This document shows, piece by piece, positions 53,759 through 62,955 of a DNA stretch of 64,000 bases (the stretch's first letter is position 1; every line of letters begins with the position of its first letter). The notes under the pieces were generated by a model that had not been told where the DNA came from, did no database searches, and saw only the letters and a program-made list of their open reading frames with translations. Source of the stretch: an uncultured Eubacteriales bacterium (GTDB taxonomy: Bacteria; Bacillota; Clostridia; Christensenellales; DTU072); assembly GCA_949292905.1 (NCBI GenBank), contig CASFAV010000004.1, positions 1-64,000 of the forward strand, written 5' to 3'. The position numbers and the translations under genes are program-made.

Positions 53759-55496
53759 TTTCTTCTTCCTCCTTCCCGCCGGACTGCGTTTCGTATACTT
53801 CGCGATAGATATCCGAGGTCTTCATAAGCTCCTCGTGAGTACCGCGATCGACTATCCTGCCGCCGCTCATAACGAGTATGAGATCCGCGTCTTCGACGGA
53901 GATCACGCGCTGAGCGATAATTATCTTGGTCGTATCGGGGATCTCGTCGCGCATGGCTTTACGTATGAGCGCGTCGGTCTTGGTGTCCACAGCGGACGTG
54001 GAATCGTCGAGAATAAGTATCTTGGGCTTCTTGAGCAAAGCTCGCGCAATGCACAGACGCTGTTTCTGCCCGCCGGACACGTTGGTGCCGCCCTGCTCTA
54101 TGAACGTATCGTATTTGTCGGGCATCTCTTCTATGAATTCGTGCGCCTGAGCAAGCTTACACACGCGCTCGATCTCCTCGTCGGTAGCGTATTTGTTGCC
54201 CCACCTCAAATTCTCTTTGATGGTGCCCGCGAAAAGCACGTTTTTCTGAAGAACGACGGATACGGCGTCGCGAAGCGCCGCGAGATCGTACTCCTTGACG
54301 TTCCTGCCGCCTACCAAAAGTTCCCCTTCGGACACGTCGTAAAGACGCGGTATAAGCTGTATGAGAGTGGACTTCGAGGAGCCCGTGCCGCCTATGATAC
54401 CGACGGTCATACCCGATTTTATCTCTAAATTGATGTCCTCGAGCGCGTTACGCTCCGCTTTCTCGGAATAACGGAAATTGACGTCGCGGAAGGATATGTC
54501 GCCGTTAGCCACCTCTTTTACGCCGTTCTCGGGAGAAACGAGAGAAGGTTGACGGGTAAGCACCTCGGTGATACGCTTGCCGGATTCGATGGACATCGTT
54601 ATCATGACCATTATCATCGAGAGCATCATCATCGAGCTCATTATCTGCGTGGCGTAGCCGATAAGCGCGGAAAGCTGTCCCGTGGTGAGCTCGGTTTCCT
54701 TGGTATCGATAATGAGCGTGGAGCCGTAGGACGCCACTATCATGATGACCGCGTATATGGCGAGCATCATTATGGGGTTATTGAGGGCGAGGATCTTCTC
54801 GGCGTACGTGAAGTCGCTTCTCACGCGCTCTACCGCGGTGCCGAATTTTTCCTTCTCGTAATCCTCTCTCACGAATGCCTTCACGACGCGGATACCGCGC
54901 ACGTTCTCCTGTACGGAATTGTTCAAGGCGTCGTAACGCTTGAATATTTTACGGAAGAAAGGAAGCACTTTGACGATGATCAAAGCGAGCGCCGTACCGA
55001 GCACGGGCACTACAGCAAGGAATATGAGCGCTATCTTCCAGTTGATACTGAAGCTCATGGCAAAGGCGAAAATCAACATAAGCGGCGTCCTTATCGCGCC
55101 GCGGATGATCATCTGGTACGCGTTCTGCACGTTGGTAACGTCGGTAGTCATACGCGTGACGAGCGAAGACGCCGAAAAATCGTCTATCTCGCGGAACGCG
55201 TATTCCTGAAGCGCGAAATACATGTCCTGTCTGAGATTCTTCGCAAGCCCCGTCGACGCTATGGCGGCGTATTTGCCGCCGAGAATACCGCTCACGAGCG
55301 ATACTACCGCCATTGCCACAAGTATGAGCCCGTATTTGAGTATCGGTTCCATGCCCTTGTCGAAATTGTCGATAAGGATAGCCATTATCATGGGGATAAC
55401 GGTTTCCATAACGACCTCTACCACGATGAAAGCCGGAGTGAGTATGGACGGTAGCTTGTATTCTCTGACGCTTTTGCCGATTGTTTTAATTACCAT
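53751..55496 (-). CDS. ABC exporter half-transporter with degenerate ATPase site
   Basis: 581 residues: six-helix ABC membrane domain and ATPase domain. Walker A is GGTGSSKST and the signature VSGGQKQRL. Walker B reads ILILDDSTSAVD, with Asp in place of the catalytic Glu. The switch histidine is Gln (IIAQRVISVEDAD). Loss of both is the known mark of the non-catalytic site in heterodimeric exporters, which fits pairing with the next gene. Start overlaps marR by 11 nt. Confidence 0.94.
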   Translation of the reverse strand: MVIKTIGKSVREYKLPSILTPAFIVVEVVMETVIPMIMAILIDNFDKGMEPILKYGLILVAMAVVSLVSGILGGKYAAIASTGLAKNLRQDMYFALQEYAFREIDDFSASSLVTRMTTDVTNVQNAYQMIIRGAIRTPLMLIFAFAMSFSINWKIALIFLAVVPVLGTALALIIVKVLPFFRKIFKRYDALNNSVQENVRGIRVVKAFVREDYEKEKFGTAVERVRSDFTYAEKILALNNPIMMLAIYAVIMIVASYGSTLIIDTKETELTTGQLSALIGYATQIMSSMMMLSMIMVMITMSIESGKRITEVLTRQPSLVSPENGVKEVANGDISFRDVNFRYSEKAERNALEDINLEIKSGMTVGIIGGTGSSKSTLIQLIPRLYDVSEGELLVGGRNVKEYDLAALRDAVSVVLQKNVLFAGTIKENLRWGNKYATDEEIERVCKLAQAHEFIEEMPDKYDTFIEQGGTNVSGGQKQRLCIARALLKKPKILILDDSTSAVDTKTDALIRKAMRDEIPDTTKIIIAQRVISVEDADLILVMSGGRIVDRGTHEELMKTSDIYREVYETQSGGKEEEENA

Positions 55497-55947
55497 CCGG
55501 TTTACCTCCTTGAGAATAAATATTGTATAAATTCGATTTTATCTTATCCATTGCGCTGAATAATGCGTCCGCTTCGTCCGAGGAGATGTCTTTGAACATC
55601 ACCCTCTCGAGCTGCTCGAGATCGGCGACGATACGGTTATGACTCTCTACGGCTTTGGGCGTGAGGGTTATCTTATTGAGCCTGGCGTCCCGCTTGACCG
55701 CTTCGCGCACGATGTAGCCCTTGCGCTCCATGCTGTCGAGTGTGGCTGTAACGGTGGAACGCGCTATATCGAATTCCGCTTCGATATCCTTCTGGAATAT
55801 TTCTCTGTCCGTATTCTTCATAAGGAAACCTATCAGCATCCCTTGACCGGGAGGCAAAAGAGGCGTCTTTGCCTTCCTGTAACGGGCGAGCACCTTATGC
55901 AACATATTGTCGACCTCGCGCATGTCGCGAAGAAACTTCCTTGCCAT
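55486..55947 (-). CDS. MarR-family transcriptional regulator
   Basis: 153 residues from the ATG at 55945-55947, with CAGGAG upstream; a longer frame would cover the promoter. Winged helix: LLPPGQGMLIGFL, IFQKDIEAEFDIARSTVTATLDS (recognition helix) and the wing MERKGYIVREAVKRDARLNKI. The long terminal helices mediate dimerisation. It probably represses the operon through the palindrome beside its promoter and is released by a small-molecule ligand, as in other MarR-exporter operons. Confidence 0.94.
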   Translation of the reverse strand: MARKFLRDMREVDNMLHKVLARYRKAKTPLLPPGQGMLIGFLMKNTDREIFQKDIEAEFDIARSTVTATLDSMERKGYIVREAVKRDARLNKITLTPKAVESHNRIVADLEQLERVMFKDISSDEADALFSAMDKIKSNLYNIYSQGGKPDGN

Positions 55948-55977
55948 ATATCTCGACTCCTGACGGGAAACGTTGTT

Positions 55978-56022
55978 TGTTAGTACGCTAACAATTATAT
56001 GCCGCGATAATAGCGATGTCAA
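55978..56022 (-). promoter_or_regulatory. marR-ABC promoter and palindromic operator
   Basis: Perfect TTGACA (complement of 56017-56022), 17-nt spacer, TATAAT (complement of 55994-55999). TGTTAG-TACG-CTAACA at 55978-55993 begins right after the -10 box, over the predicted transcription start, a typical MarR autorepression site. Confidence 0.88.
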
Positions 56023-56059
56023 CTTTTTTACATATGTATTACTAAATACTTAACGCCCG

Positions 56060-56100
56060 AAAAAACAGCGGTTTTCGCCGTAGATCGCGCAAACCGCTGT
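56060..56100 (-). terminator. Terminator of the glycine cleavage operon
   Basis: ACAGCGGTTT (56065-56074) pairs with AAACCGCTGT (56091-56100); on the minus strand the stem is followed by TTTTT. It lies about 55 nt after gcvPB. Confidence 0.82.
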
Positions 56101-56155
56101 AAGAAATATCAGTATTCGAGCAACTTGAATCCGCTGTACGGTAACCCGTATAAGC

Positions 56156-57595
56156 TTATCCTTTCCATCTCAGTATCTGCCGCTTGGCGGCGAGCACTTC
56201 GTCGGGACGGGATATGACGGCGTTGTGCGGCGCGCTTACGAGCTTTTCGGGGTCGGCGTGCGCCTCGTCGTAAACGGCGCGTAAAGCCTCTATCGCCGCG
56301 TCGAGAGTCGCCTTGTCCTCCGTTTCCGTGGGCTCGAACATCAGCGCTTCGTGCACTATCGTCGGGAAGTACATCGTCGGCGGGTGCATACCGCGATCGA
56401 TCAGAGCTTTCGCCACGTCCATCGCGCTCACTCCGCATTCCTCTTTCAGTCGTTCGCAAGACGCGACGAATTCGTGCATGCAATGCCGCGCGCCTCCTTC
56501 GACGGGATAAAGATCGGATATGCCCGCTTTCAGGTAATTTGCGTTGAGTACGGCGCCTTCCGCGCTCCTTCTTATACCCTCCGCGCCGAGCGTGAGAATG
56601 TAAGCGTAAGCCTTGAGATACACGAGGAAGTTGCCGTAGAAAGAGCTGACTTTGCCTATACTGTCTCCGGAATACGCAAACGAATAAGTACCGTCGGCGT
56701 TCTTTATCACGTGCGGATCGGGAAGATATTTTTCGAGTGCGCGCTTGCATCCGACGGGACCCGAACCGGGTCCGCCGCCGCCGTGAGGCGTGGAGAACGT
56801 CTTATGAAGATTGAGGTGGACCACGTCGAAGCCCATGTCCCCGGGACGGACTATGCCCATCACGGCGTTGAGATTCGCGCCGTCGTAATAAAGAAGCCCG
56901 CCGGCGGAATGAACTATCTCCGCGATGGCTTCGATGTTCTTTTCGAAAAGTCCGAGCGTGGTCGGATTGGTGAGCATGAGCGCCGCCGTATCCGCGCCCG
57001 CCGCCGCGCGCAGCGCGTCGAGGTCGACCCCTTTCCCCTCGTCGGAAGGTATGTTGATCACTTCGAAGCCTGCCATTGCGGCGCTTGCGGGATTGGTACC
57101 GTGCGCGCTGTCGGGTACTATTATTTTTTTACGCGCGAGATCTCCCCTGCCTTTGTGATATGCGGCGATGATGCTGAGCCCCGTATATTCTCCGTGCGCC
57201 CCCGCCGCGGGTTGCAGAGTCACCGCGTCCATTCCGGTTATCTCTTTGAGCGCTTCGCTCAATCCGTACATCACTTCGAGCGCGCCCTGCACTGATCCTT
57301 CGGGCGCCAGCGGATGAATATCGGTAAAGCCCTCGAAAGAAGCTATTTCTTCGTTCAGTTTGGGGTTGTACTTCATCGTGCAGGAGCCGAGCGGATAGAA
57401 TCCGTTGTCCACGCCGAATGCCATGCGCGAAAGCGCGGTATAATGCCTTACGAGCGCGACTTCCGTAAGCTCGGGAAAATCGAAATTCTCTCTTAACGCG
57501 CAAGAAGGCGCGTACACGGGCACGTCGGGGTTTCTTATCGTCGCGGCGCGCGCGCCGAGAGAGCTCTTCTCGAATATAAGGTTATCCGCACTCAT
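56156..57595 (-). CDS. gcvPB: Glycine dehydrogenase (decarboxylating) subunit 2
   Basis: 479 residues from the ATG at 57593-57595, which has AGGAGG upstream and overlaps the gcvPA stop (ATGA). The PLP lysine is in LNLHKTFSTPHGGGGPGSG. PDSAHGTNPASAAMAGF and YYDGANLNAVMG are typical of the PLP-binding half of split P-protein. With GcvPA it decarboxylates glycine and loads the aminomethyl group on lipoyl-GcvH. Last gene of the operon. Confidence 0.97.
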   Translation of the reverse strand: MSADNLIFEKSSLGARAATIRNPDVPVYAPSCALRENFDFPELTEVALVRHYTALSRMAFGVDNGFYPLGSCTMKYNPKLNEEIASFEGFTDIHPLAPEGSVQGALEVMYGLSEALKEITGMDAVTLQPAAGAHGEYTGLSIIAAYHKGRGDLARKKIIVPDSAHGTNPASAAMAGFEVINIPSDEGKGVDLDALRAAAGADTAALMLTNPTTLGLFEKNIEAIAEIVHSAGGLLYYDGANLNAVMGIVRPGDMGFDVVHLNLHKTFSTPHGGGGPGSGPVGCKRALEKYLPDPHVIKNADGTYSFAYSGDSIGKVSSFYGNFLVYLKAYAYILTLGAEGIRRSAEGAVLNANYLKAGISDLYPVEGGARHCMHEFVASCERLKEECGVSAMDVAKALIDRGMHPPTMYFPTIVHEALMFEPTETEDKATLDAAIEALRAVYDEAHADPEKLVSAPHNAVISRPDEVLAAKRQILRWKG

Positions 57596-58902
57596 AACGC
57601 GCCTCCTATAAGCGCCGTCGCTTCGTCTATTTCCGCTTTTGAATTGAGCTCGGTGAAGCACCACAGCAATTCGTCGTCGCTCAGTCTGAGACCGCCCAGA
57701 ATACCGCGCTCGTCGAGAGCTGCAAGTATTCTGTCGGAAGCTCCCTTCGCAACGGTGACGAATTCGTGGAAAAATTCGCCTTCGTAACGCAATTCAAGCC
57801 CCGTTTCCCTGAACTTACGCGCCGCGTAATGCGCGTAAGAGGTGCACGCCGAAGCCGCTTCGCGCATACCCTCTTTGCCCATTGCTCCCATATATACGGT
57901 AGCCGTCAACGCGCACAACGCTTCGTTCGAACAGATATTCGACGAAGCGCGCTCCCTCTTTATATGTTGTTCGCGGGGCTGTAAAGTGAGCACGTACGCC
58001 TTGCGCATATTTTTGTCCACCGTTTCGCCCACTATCCTTCCGGGCAGCTTGCGCACTTCCTTTTCCTTACATGCGATGAAGCCGAGATAAGGTCCGCCGA
58101 ACGCAAGACTCATTCCGAGAGGTTGTCCTTCGCCCACGGCTATGTCCGCGCCGCAATCGGCAGGAGTTTTCAACAGCGCGAGAGATATCGGATTGCAGCC
58201 CCCGATGAACTTCGCGCCTGCGGCGTGAGCCGCTTCCCCTATCGCGTCGAAATCTTCGATAAGTCCGAAATAATTGGGTCTTTCGGCATAAACCGCCGCC
58301 GCGGAGCCGTCGAGAAGCGCGCCGAGCGCTTCTGCGTCCGTCAAGCCGTCTTTGGCGGGCAGTACGACAAGTTCCATATTTTTCGCGGCGAGGTACGTTT
58401 TCATCACTGCGAGAACGTCGGGGCGAACGTTGTCCGTTACGAAAACTTTATAACGTCCGCGCTCCTTTGTCATCAAAGCCGCTTCGGCAGCCGCTGTGGC
58501 GCCGTTGTAAAGGCTTGCGTTCGACACGTCCATTCCGGTCAGAAGGCATATATAAGTCTGATACTCGAACATCGCCCTCAGTATCCCCTGAGACATTTCC
58601 GCCTGATATGGAGTGTACGCGGTCACGAATTCGCTACGGGAAGCGATCGCTTTCACCGCGCTCGGGATATAATGCCTGTAAGCTCCCGCGCCGCGCATAC
58701 AGCTACGGTAAACGCGGTTCAAGGAAGCCGTTTTTTTCAGTTTCTCGTAAACTTCCTGTTGCGAAAGCCCTGCCGGAAGCTTCAGTCTGCCGGCTCTTAA
58801 GCCGGCGGGAATGTCCGCGAAAAGCTCGTCGACGCTCTTGACTCCTGTCGCGGCGAGCATTTCCTCGCGTTCCCGCTCGGTCACGGGTATATAGTCTGAC
58901 AT
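57592..58902 (-). CDS. gcvPA: Glycine dehydrogenase (decarboxylating) subunit 1
   Basis: 436 residues, the partner half of split P-protein, without PLP lysine. YIPVTEREREEMLAATGVKS opens it. FLGAGAYRH-type sequence reads MRGAGAYRHYIPSAV here. TPYQAEMSQGILRAMFEYQT and YNGATAAAEAALM are diagnostic. The split form is usual in Gram-positive bacteria. Begins 1 nt after gcvH. Confidence 0.97.
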   Translation of the reverse strand: MSDYIPVTEREREEMLAATGVKSVDELFADIPAGLRAGRLKLPAGLSQQEVYEKLKKTASLNRVYRSCMRGAGAYRHYIPSAVKAIASRSEFVTAYTPYQAEMSQGILRAMFEYQTYICLLTGMDVSNASLYNGATAAAEAALMTKERGRYKVFVTDNVRPDVLAVMKTYLAAKNMELVVLPAKDGLTDAEALGALLDGSAAAVYAERPNYFGLIEDFDAIGEAAHAAGAKFIGGCNPISLALLKTPADCGADIAVGEGQPLGMSLAFGGPYLGFIACKEKEVRKLPGRIVGETVDKNMRKAYVLTLQPREQHIKRERASSNICSNEALCALTATVYMGAMGKEGMREAASACTSYAHYAARKFRETGLELRYEGEFFHEFVTVAKGASDRILAALDERGILGGLRLSDDELLWCFTELNSKAEIDEATALIGGAL

Positions 58903-58903
58903 C

Positions 58904-59257
58904 TCAAAGTCCCGCCTTATACGCCGTTTCGTCCATGAGCTCCGCGTTGAGCCCGTCGATCTTTATCTTACATATCCACGCCGTCATGGCGTCGGCGTTG
59001 ATGAGCTCGGGAGCGTCCTCGAGCGCCGTATTCACCTCGGTGACCACGCCGCTCACCGGAGAGAATATCTCCGAAGCCGCTTTCACGGATTCCACCTCGC
59101 AAAGCTTACCGCCCGCTTGCACCGCGGAGCCTACTTCCGGGAGTTCTACGTACACGACGTCGCCGAGTTCGCCGGCGGCGTAATCGGTGATCCCTACTGC
59201 GGCGATATCGCCGTCAACGTCCGCCCATTCGTGCGACTTCGTAAAATAAAGACTCAT
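58904..59257 (-). CDS. gcvH: Glycine cleavage system H protein
   Basis: 117 residues, the lipoyl carrier. The lipoylated lysine is in CEVESVKAASEIFSPVSG. FTKSHEWADVDGDIAAVGIT at the N-terminus is characteristic. No lipoate ligase, lipoyl synthase or dihydrolipoamide dehydrogenase is in the window, so these must be elsewhere. Lies 52 nt after gcvT. Confidence 0.97.
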   Translation of the reverse strand: MSLYFTKSHEWADVDGDIAAVGITDYAAGELGDVVYVELPEVGSAVQAGGKLCEVESVKAASEIFSPVSGVVTEVNTALEDAPELINADAMTAWICKIKIDGLNAELMDETAYKAGL

Positions 59258-59309
59258 ATTACACCTCTTTTTGATTTATTTACGGGGTTATCCCGTCTGT
59301 TCGTATCTT

Positions 59310-60392
59310 TTACGCCCGCTTATAGAAAGGTAACGGGACGGGCGCGAGTTTAAGGCGCCTGCCGCGCACCTCGGCGTACAATTCGCAGTCGGCGAATTCG
59401 CGGCGCACGCGAAGCATGGCGATCGCGTAGCCGAGCGCGGGCGCCATCGTGCCGGAAGTGGCGACGCCCGCTTCCTCTCCGTCCGCCGTAAATATCGGCG
59501 CGCCCTCGCGCACTATGCCCCTGTCCGCGACCCTGACGCCTATTCTCACGTACTGCGGCGGACGGCTCAACAAAGCGGCTTTGCCGATAAAATCATCTTT
59601 CGTATATTTGACGGCGAAATCCAGTCCTACTTCGGAAACGGGATAGTCGGCACGGAGCTCGTGCCCGTAGAGCGGCATGGCGGCTTCCGTCCTGAGCGTG
59701 TCGCGCGCGCCGAGCCCCGCGGGTACCAGGCCGTAAGGCTCGCCCGCCGCCATGAGCGCGTCGTAAAGCGCGGGCGCGTCCGAGGGCGCGCAATAAAGCT
59801 CGAAACCGTCTTCGCCGGTGTAACCGGTGCGCGAAACGAGGGCGTTCACTCCGCCCACGGAAACGTTTTCTTTGAAAGAATAATACTTTTCGGGAAGCTT
59901 CGAAGAGTCGGATAGCGAGGACAATATCTCGCCCGAGCGCGGACCCTGTAAAGCGAGTTGCGCGACTCTATCGGAAATATCTTCGAATTCCACTTCGAGA
60001 TCGTCGATATTCGCGCTCATCCATTCGAGATCCTTGTCTTTATTCGCGGCGTTCACGACGATGAGGAAATCTCCGCCGCTTTTCTTGTAAACCAACACGT
60101 CGTCCACGGCGCCGCCGCCGGGATAGCACATCAGCGAATAACGCACTCTGCCCGTGTCCATCACCGTGAAATCGTTGGTAAGCACTCGGTTGAGCGCCTT
60201 GACGGCGTCCTTGCTTTTCAACGTGAATTCGCCCATATGCGACACGTCGAACAACCCTGCCGCGTTACGCACGGCGTTGTGCTCCGCGATTATACCTTGC
60301 GGATAATTCACGGGCAGTTCGTAACCCGCGAAATCCACCATAACTCCGCCGCGTTCGATATGCTTGGCGTAAAGGGGGGTGCGTTCGGACAT
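59310..60392 (-). CDS. gcvT: Aminomethyltransferase (glycine cleavage T protein)
   Basis: 360 residues. It releases ammonia from the aminomethyl-lipoyl group and makes 5,10-methylene-THF, the substrate of FolD. GLFDVSHMGEFTLKSKDAV, VRYSLMCYPGGGAVDDVLVY, SRTGYTGEDGFELYC and the folate-site GARDTLRTEAAMPLYGHEL are conserved. First gene of the gcv operon. CGGAGG precedes the start. The ammonia it frees could feed an ammonia-using CarAB, a speculative link. Confidence 0.97.
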   Translation of the reverse strand: MSERTPLYAKHIERGGVMVDFAGYELPVNYPQGIIAEHNAVRNAAGLFDVSHMGEFTLKSKDAVKALNRVLTNDFTVMDTGRVRYSLMCYPGGGAVDDVLVYKKSGGDFLIVVNAANKDKDLEWMSANIDDLEVEFEDISDRVAQLALQGPRSGEILSSLSDSSKLPEKYYSFKENVSVGGVNALVSRTGYTGEDGFELYCAPSDAPALYDALMAAGEPYGLVPAGLGARDTLRTEAAMPLYGHELRADYPVSEVGLDFAVKYTKDDFIGKAALLSRPPQYVRIGVRVADRGIVREGAPIFTADGEEAGVATSGTMAPALGYAIAMLRVRREFADCELYAEVRGRRLKLAPVPLPFYKRA

Positions 60393-60430
60393 AAGCGTTG
60401 CCTCCGGGCAGATATTAGCTTTATATTATA

Positions 60431-60459
60431 ATTATACAGCCGCGCGCGCGACTTATCAA
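60431..60459 (-). promoter_or_regulatory. Promoter of the gcv operon
   Basis: TTGATA (complement of 60454-60459), 17-nt spacer, TATAAT (complement of 60431-60436). The leader is only about 30 nt, so no glycine riboswitch fits. Confidence 0.82.
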
Positions 60460-60510
60460 TAGTATCTCGATATTTTTACACTCGGGTTTTGCACGGTATG
60501 AAGGCGATTT

Positions 60511-61077
60511 TCAGCCTTTGATAACGTTGACTCCGCGCATGAGCTTGTCGAAGTCGCCGTCTGCTACGTAATTCTTGATAAGCTCCGCAAGCGCGCGGAA
60601 ATTCCTGTCGTAAACTTCCTTTTCCGCTTCCGGGATACGCGAAAGTACGTAGTCCTTGAGTTCGGAGCCGTTCCTGCCTATGCCGACGCGGATACGCTTG
60701 AAGCGCTCCGTGCCTATCGCGCTCACGACGTCGCGCATTCCGTTGTGCGTTCCCGCCGAACCGAAAGCCCGCGCGCGAAGTACGTACCTCGGCAGATCCA
60801 CGTCGTCGTATATGACGATCAGCTCGTCGGGAGAGGCTTTGTATTTTGCCATAAGACTTTTCACGGCTTCGCCGCTGAGGTTCATGTAAGTGAGCGGCTT
60901 GGCGAGAACGATTTTCGCGTTTCGGCGCGAAAAAGTGACGGTAAGCGCGTTGCACTCCGCTTTCTTGATACTTTTATTGAAACTCTCCGCTATCGCGTCG
61001 ACCGCCTTGAATCCCATATTGTGATAGGTGTCGGCGTATTCCGCCGTGGGATTTCCGAGTCCTACTATCAAAAGCAT
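60511..61077 (-). CDS. pth: Peptidyl-tRNA hydrolase
   Basis: 188 residues. It recycles tRNA from peptidyl-tRNA dropped by ribosomes. LLIVGLGNPTAEYADTYHNMGF carries the catalytic His (with Tyr where Arg is common), KPLTYMNLSGEAV and VIYDDVDLP (catalytic Asp) follow, and GSAGTHNGMRDVVSAIGT binds the substrate. Starts 3 nt after tadA. Confidence 0.97.
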   Translation of the reverse strand: MLLIVGLGNPTAEYADTYHNMGFKAVDAIAESFNKSIKKAECNALTVTFSRRNAKIVLAKPLTYMNLSGEAVKSLMAKYKASPDELIVIYDDVDLPRYVLRARAFGSAGTHNGMRDVVSAIGTERFKRIRVGIGRNGSELKDYVLSRIPEAEKEVYDRNFRALAELIKNYVADGDFDKLMRGVNVIKG

Positions 61078-61080
61078 ATA

Positions 61081-61539
61081 TTACCTCTTTTGTCGTTTCC
61101 CCTTGAAATATTCGCTCAAAACGCTTGAACATTCCTCACGCATTATTCCGCCCGTGACGGGGAAGCGGTGATTGAATCTTTCGTCTGCGGGCAAATTGTA
61201 TAGTGAACCGCAACAACCGTATTTGGGATCCTCGGTACCATAATAGAGTTTCCCTATCCTTGAATTGATGAGCGCACCGGCGCACATCGCGCAAGGCTCG
61301 AGCGTAACGTACATTTCCGCGTCTTCGAGCCACCAGTTGCCCAAAGCCCGCGCGGCGATCTCGATGGCTTCTATCTCCGCGTGCCTTACCGCGCAGCCCG
61401 CGGCTTCCTTCCTGTTGTGGGCGCGCGCTATGACTTCGCCGTCCTTCACTATGACGGCTCCCACGGGGACCTCGTCCTCCGCCGCCGCTTTACGCGCCTC
61501 TTCGAGCGCGATGCTCATATAATATCTTGCGTCTTCCAT
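61081..61539 (-). CDS. tadA: tRNA adenosine(34) deaminase
   Basis: 152 residues, zinc deaminase converting wobble adenosine of tRNA-Arg(ACG) to inosine. The zinc site is complete: HAEIEAIEIAA (His and catalytic Glu) and TLEPCAMCAGALI (two Cys). The tail SVLSEYFKGKRQKR is typical. Sits 3 nt before pth, giving a small translation-quality gene pair. Confidence 0.95.
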   Translation of the reverse strand: MEDARYYMSIALEEARKAAAEDEVPVGAVIVKDGEVIARAHNRKEAAGCAVRHAEIEAIEIAARALGNWWLEDAEMYVTLEPCAMCAGALINSRIGKLYYGTEDPKYGCCGSLYNLPADERFNHRFPVTGGIMREECSSVLSEYFKGKRQKR

Positions 61540-61578
61540 ATCCGACTTCCGTGTTTCGCGCCGCGTAAGCGGCGTAAG

Positions 61579-62451
61579 TCATTCGGGAATATCCTTCCCC
61601 CGCCCGACTTCCTTCGCGTAATCTTTCGTATAAAGTTTTTCGGCTATCTCGGCATACAGTCCGAATATGCCCGCGTGTTGCCCTATAAGAGCGTCGAGTT
61701 CGCTCAACGGATACGGGTGCGGGAATCCGTCGTCGCCGACTTCCACCGTCAACCCCAGCCTTCCCGTCGTCAACGTCCAGTAATCCTTGAGTCCTCCCGA
61801 CGAACGCGGCGTTTTTTTGAGTTTATATCCGAGAGCGCGCGCCACCCGCGCCGCTTCCCGCCTGTACCGCGTATCCCTGCGGAATCCCCAGTACACCTCT
61901 TCGCCCTTCGCGTGATACGCGACTACGAGTGCATAATCTTTGTCCGCGCGTTCCATGACGTCGCGCGCCGCGCGCGTTTCGGGTTCGCTGAACGGCCGCG
62001 CTCCGACGTATCCTGCGGGAGCGGGCAATGCGAGGTTGTATTCCCCTTCGCCCCAGCCCGCGTCGAAATTGGTGTTGATATCCACGCCCGCGATATTCGC
62101 TTTCCACATGGTGAAATCGGTAGAGCCGCCGTTGACGCGCACGAGCCGCGTTCTCTCCCGCATACGCAAAGCGAATTCGTCGAGCCCGTGTTCGGAAAGT
62201 ATCGCGCCGTCGATATCGAGCGACGGTACCACGTCTATCGGGTAATCCCCCGTATACGCCGCCGCGAGCGCGAGAAGCAGCCGCGTCGTTACGTATTCGC
62301 GCGCGTGTACCCCGCCCACTATGAGCACGCCTCCTTTCCTCTCGCTCCCTTTGGAGATCATCGGTATGGGATAGCCGTATCTCGTTTCGCCTATATATTC
62401 GAGCCTGCCGCCCGCTTCTTCCGCCGCTTTTATCAATTCGGGATATCGCAT
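61579..62451 (-). CDS. M14-family zinc carboxypeptidase-like protein, cytoplasmic
   Basis: 290 residues without a signal peptide. The M14 zinc site is visible: HxxE in GGVHAREYVTTR, the third ligand His in VVAYHAKGEEVYWG, and the probable catalytic Glu in GLTVEVGDDGF. DGWANxRG-like substrate features read as GVDINTNFDAGWGEG. Relatives include gamma-D-glutamyl-diamino-acid peptidases acting on peptidoglycan fragments; a role in muropeptide recycling is plausible but unproven. Neighbours are tadA and rlmH. Confidence 0.85.
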   Translation of the reverse strand: MRYPELIKAAEEAGGRLEYIGETRYGYPIPMISKGSERKGGVLIVGGVHAREYVTTRLLLALAAAYTGDYPIDVVPSLDIDGAILSEHGLDEFALRMRERTRLVRVNGGSTDFTMWKANIAGVDINTNFDAGWGEGEYNLALPAPAGYVGARPFSEPETRAARDVMERADKDYALVVAYHAKGEEVYWGFRRDTRYRREAARVARALGYKLKKTPRSSGGLKDYWTLTTGRLGLTVEVGDDGFPHPYPLSELDALIGQHAGIFGLYAEIAEKLYTKDYAKEVGRGKDIPE

Positions 62452-62493
62452 ATACCTATATATGCGGAATATCGCCGAAAATTGCTTCGCGGA

Positions 62494-62955
62494 CTACTTG
62501 TGATACGAAGTTCCGTTTATGATGGTTTCCGCCCGATACAGCTGTTCGAGCAATATCACGCGCATCAGTTGGTGAGGATAGGTCATCTTGCCGAAAGAAA
62601 CGATCCTATCCGCCCTCGCATAAACGCTTTCGTCCACTCCGTGCGAGCCGCCTATTACAAAGGTGAATTCGCTCACGCCGCGCGCGCTTTCCTTGTCCAG
62701 CATACGGGCGAATTCCTCGCTCGTGAGCTGTTCTCCGCGCAGGTCGGTAAGCACGACGTAGCCTTTGCATTTCGAGAGTATCCCTTCCGCTTCCTGTTTT
62801 CTGTTTGCGGCGGGGGAGGCATCGCAAGTCCCTTCCCTGCATTCGGTAACGTCGACGTGCGCGAAGCGCGAAAGTCGCTTGAGGTATTCGTTGACGGCGT
62901 CCGTCCAGTATTTTTCTTTCAGTTTGCCAACGGCAACGACGTGCAATCTGATCAC
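62494..62955 (-). CDS. rlmH: 23S rRNA (pseudouridine1915-N3)-methyltransferase
   Basis: 153 residues, small SPOUT methyltransferase (trefoil knot). VVAVGKLKEKYWTDAVNEYL opens it; FVIGGSHGVDE binds SAM; KMTYPHQLMRVILLEQLYRA and the final NGTSYHK are diagnostic. It modifies the 1915 pseudouridine in helix 69 of 23S rRNA. Overlaps the upstream CPBP gene by 4 nt. Confidence 0.97.
   Translation of the reverse strand: MIRLHVVAVGKLKEKYWTDAVNEYLKRLSRFAHVDVTECREGTCDASPAANRKQEAEGILSKCKGYVVLTDLRGEQLTSEEFARMLDKESARGVSEFTFVIGGSHGVDESVYARADRIVSFGKMTYPHQLMRVILLEQLYRAETIINGTSYHK

Noticed and set aside
60393-60510. Glycine riboswitch in front of gcvT
   Set aside because: The promoter leaves a leader of only about 30 nt, and no glycine-aptamer sequence is visible.
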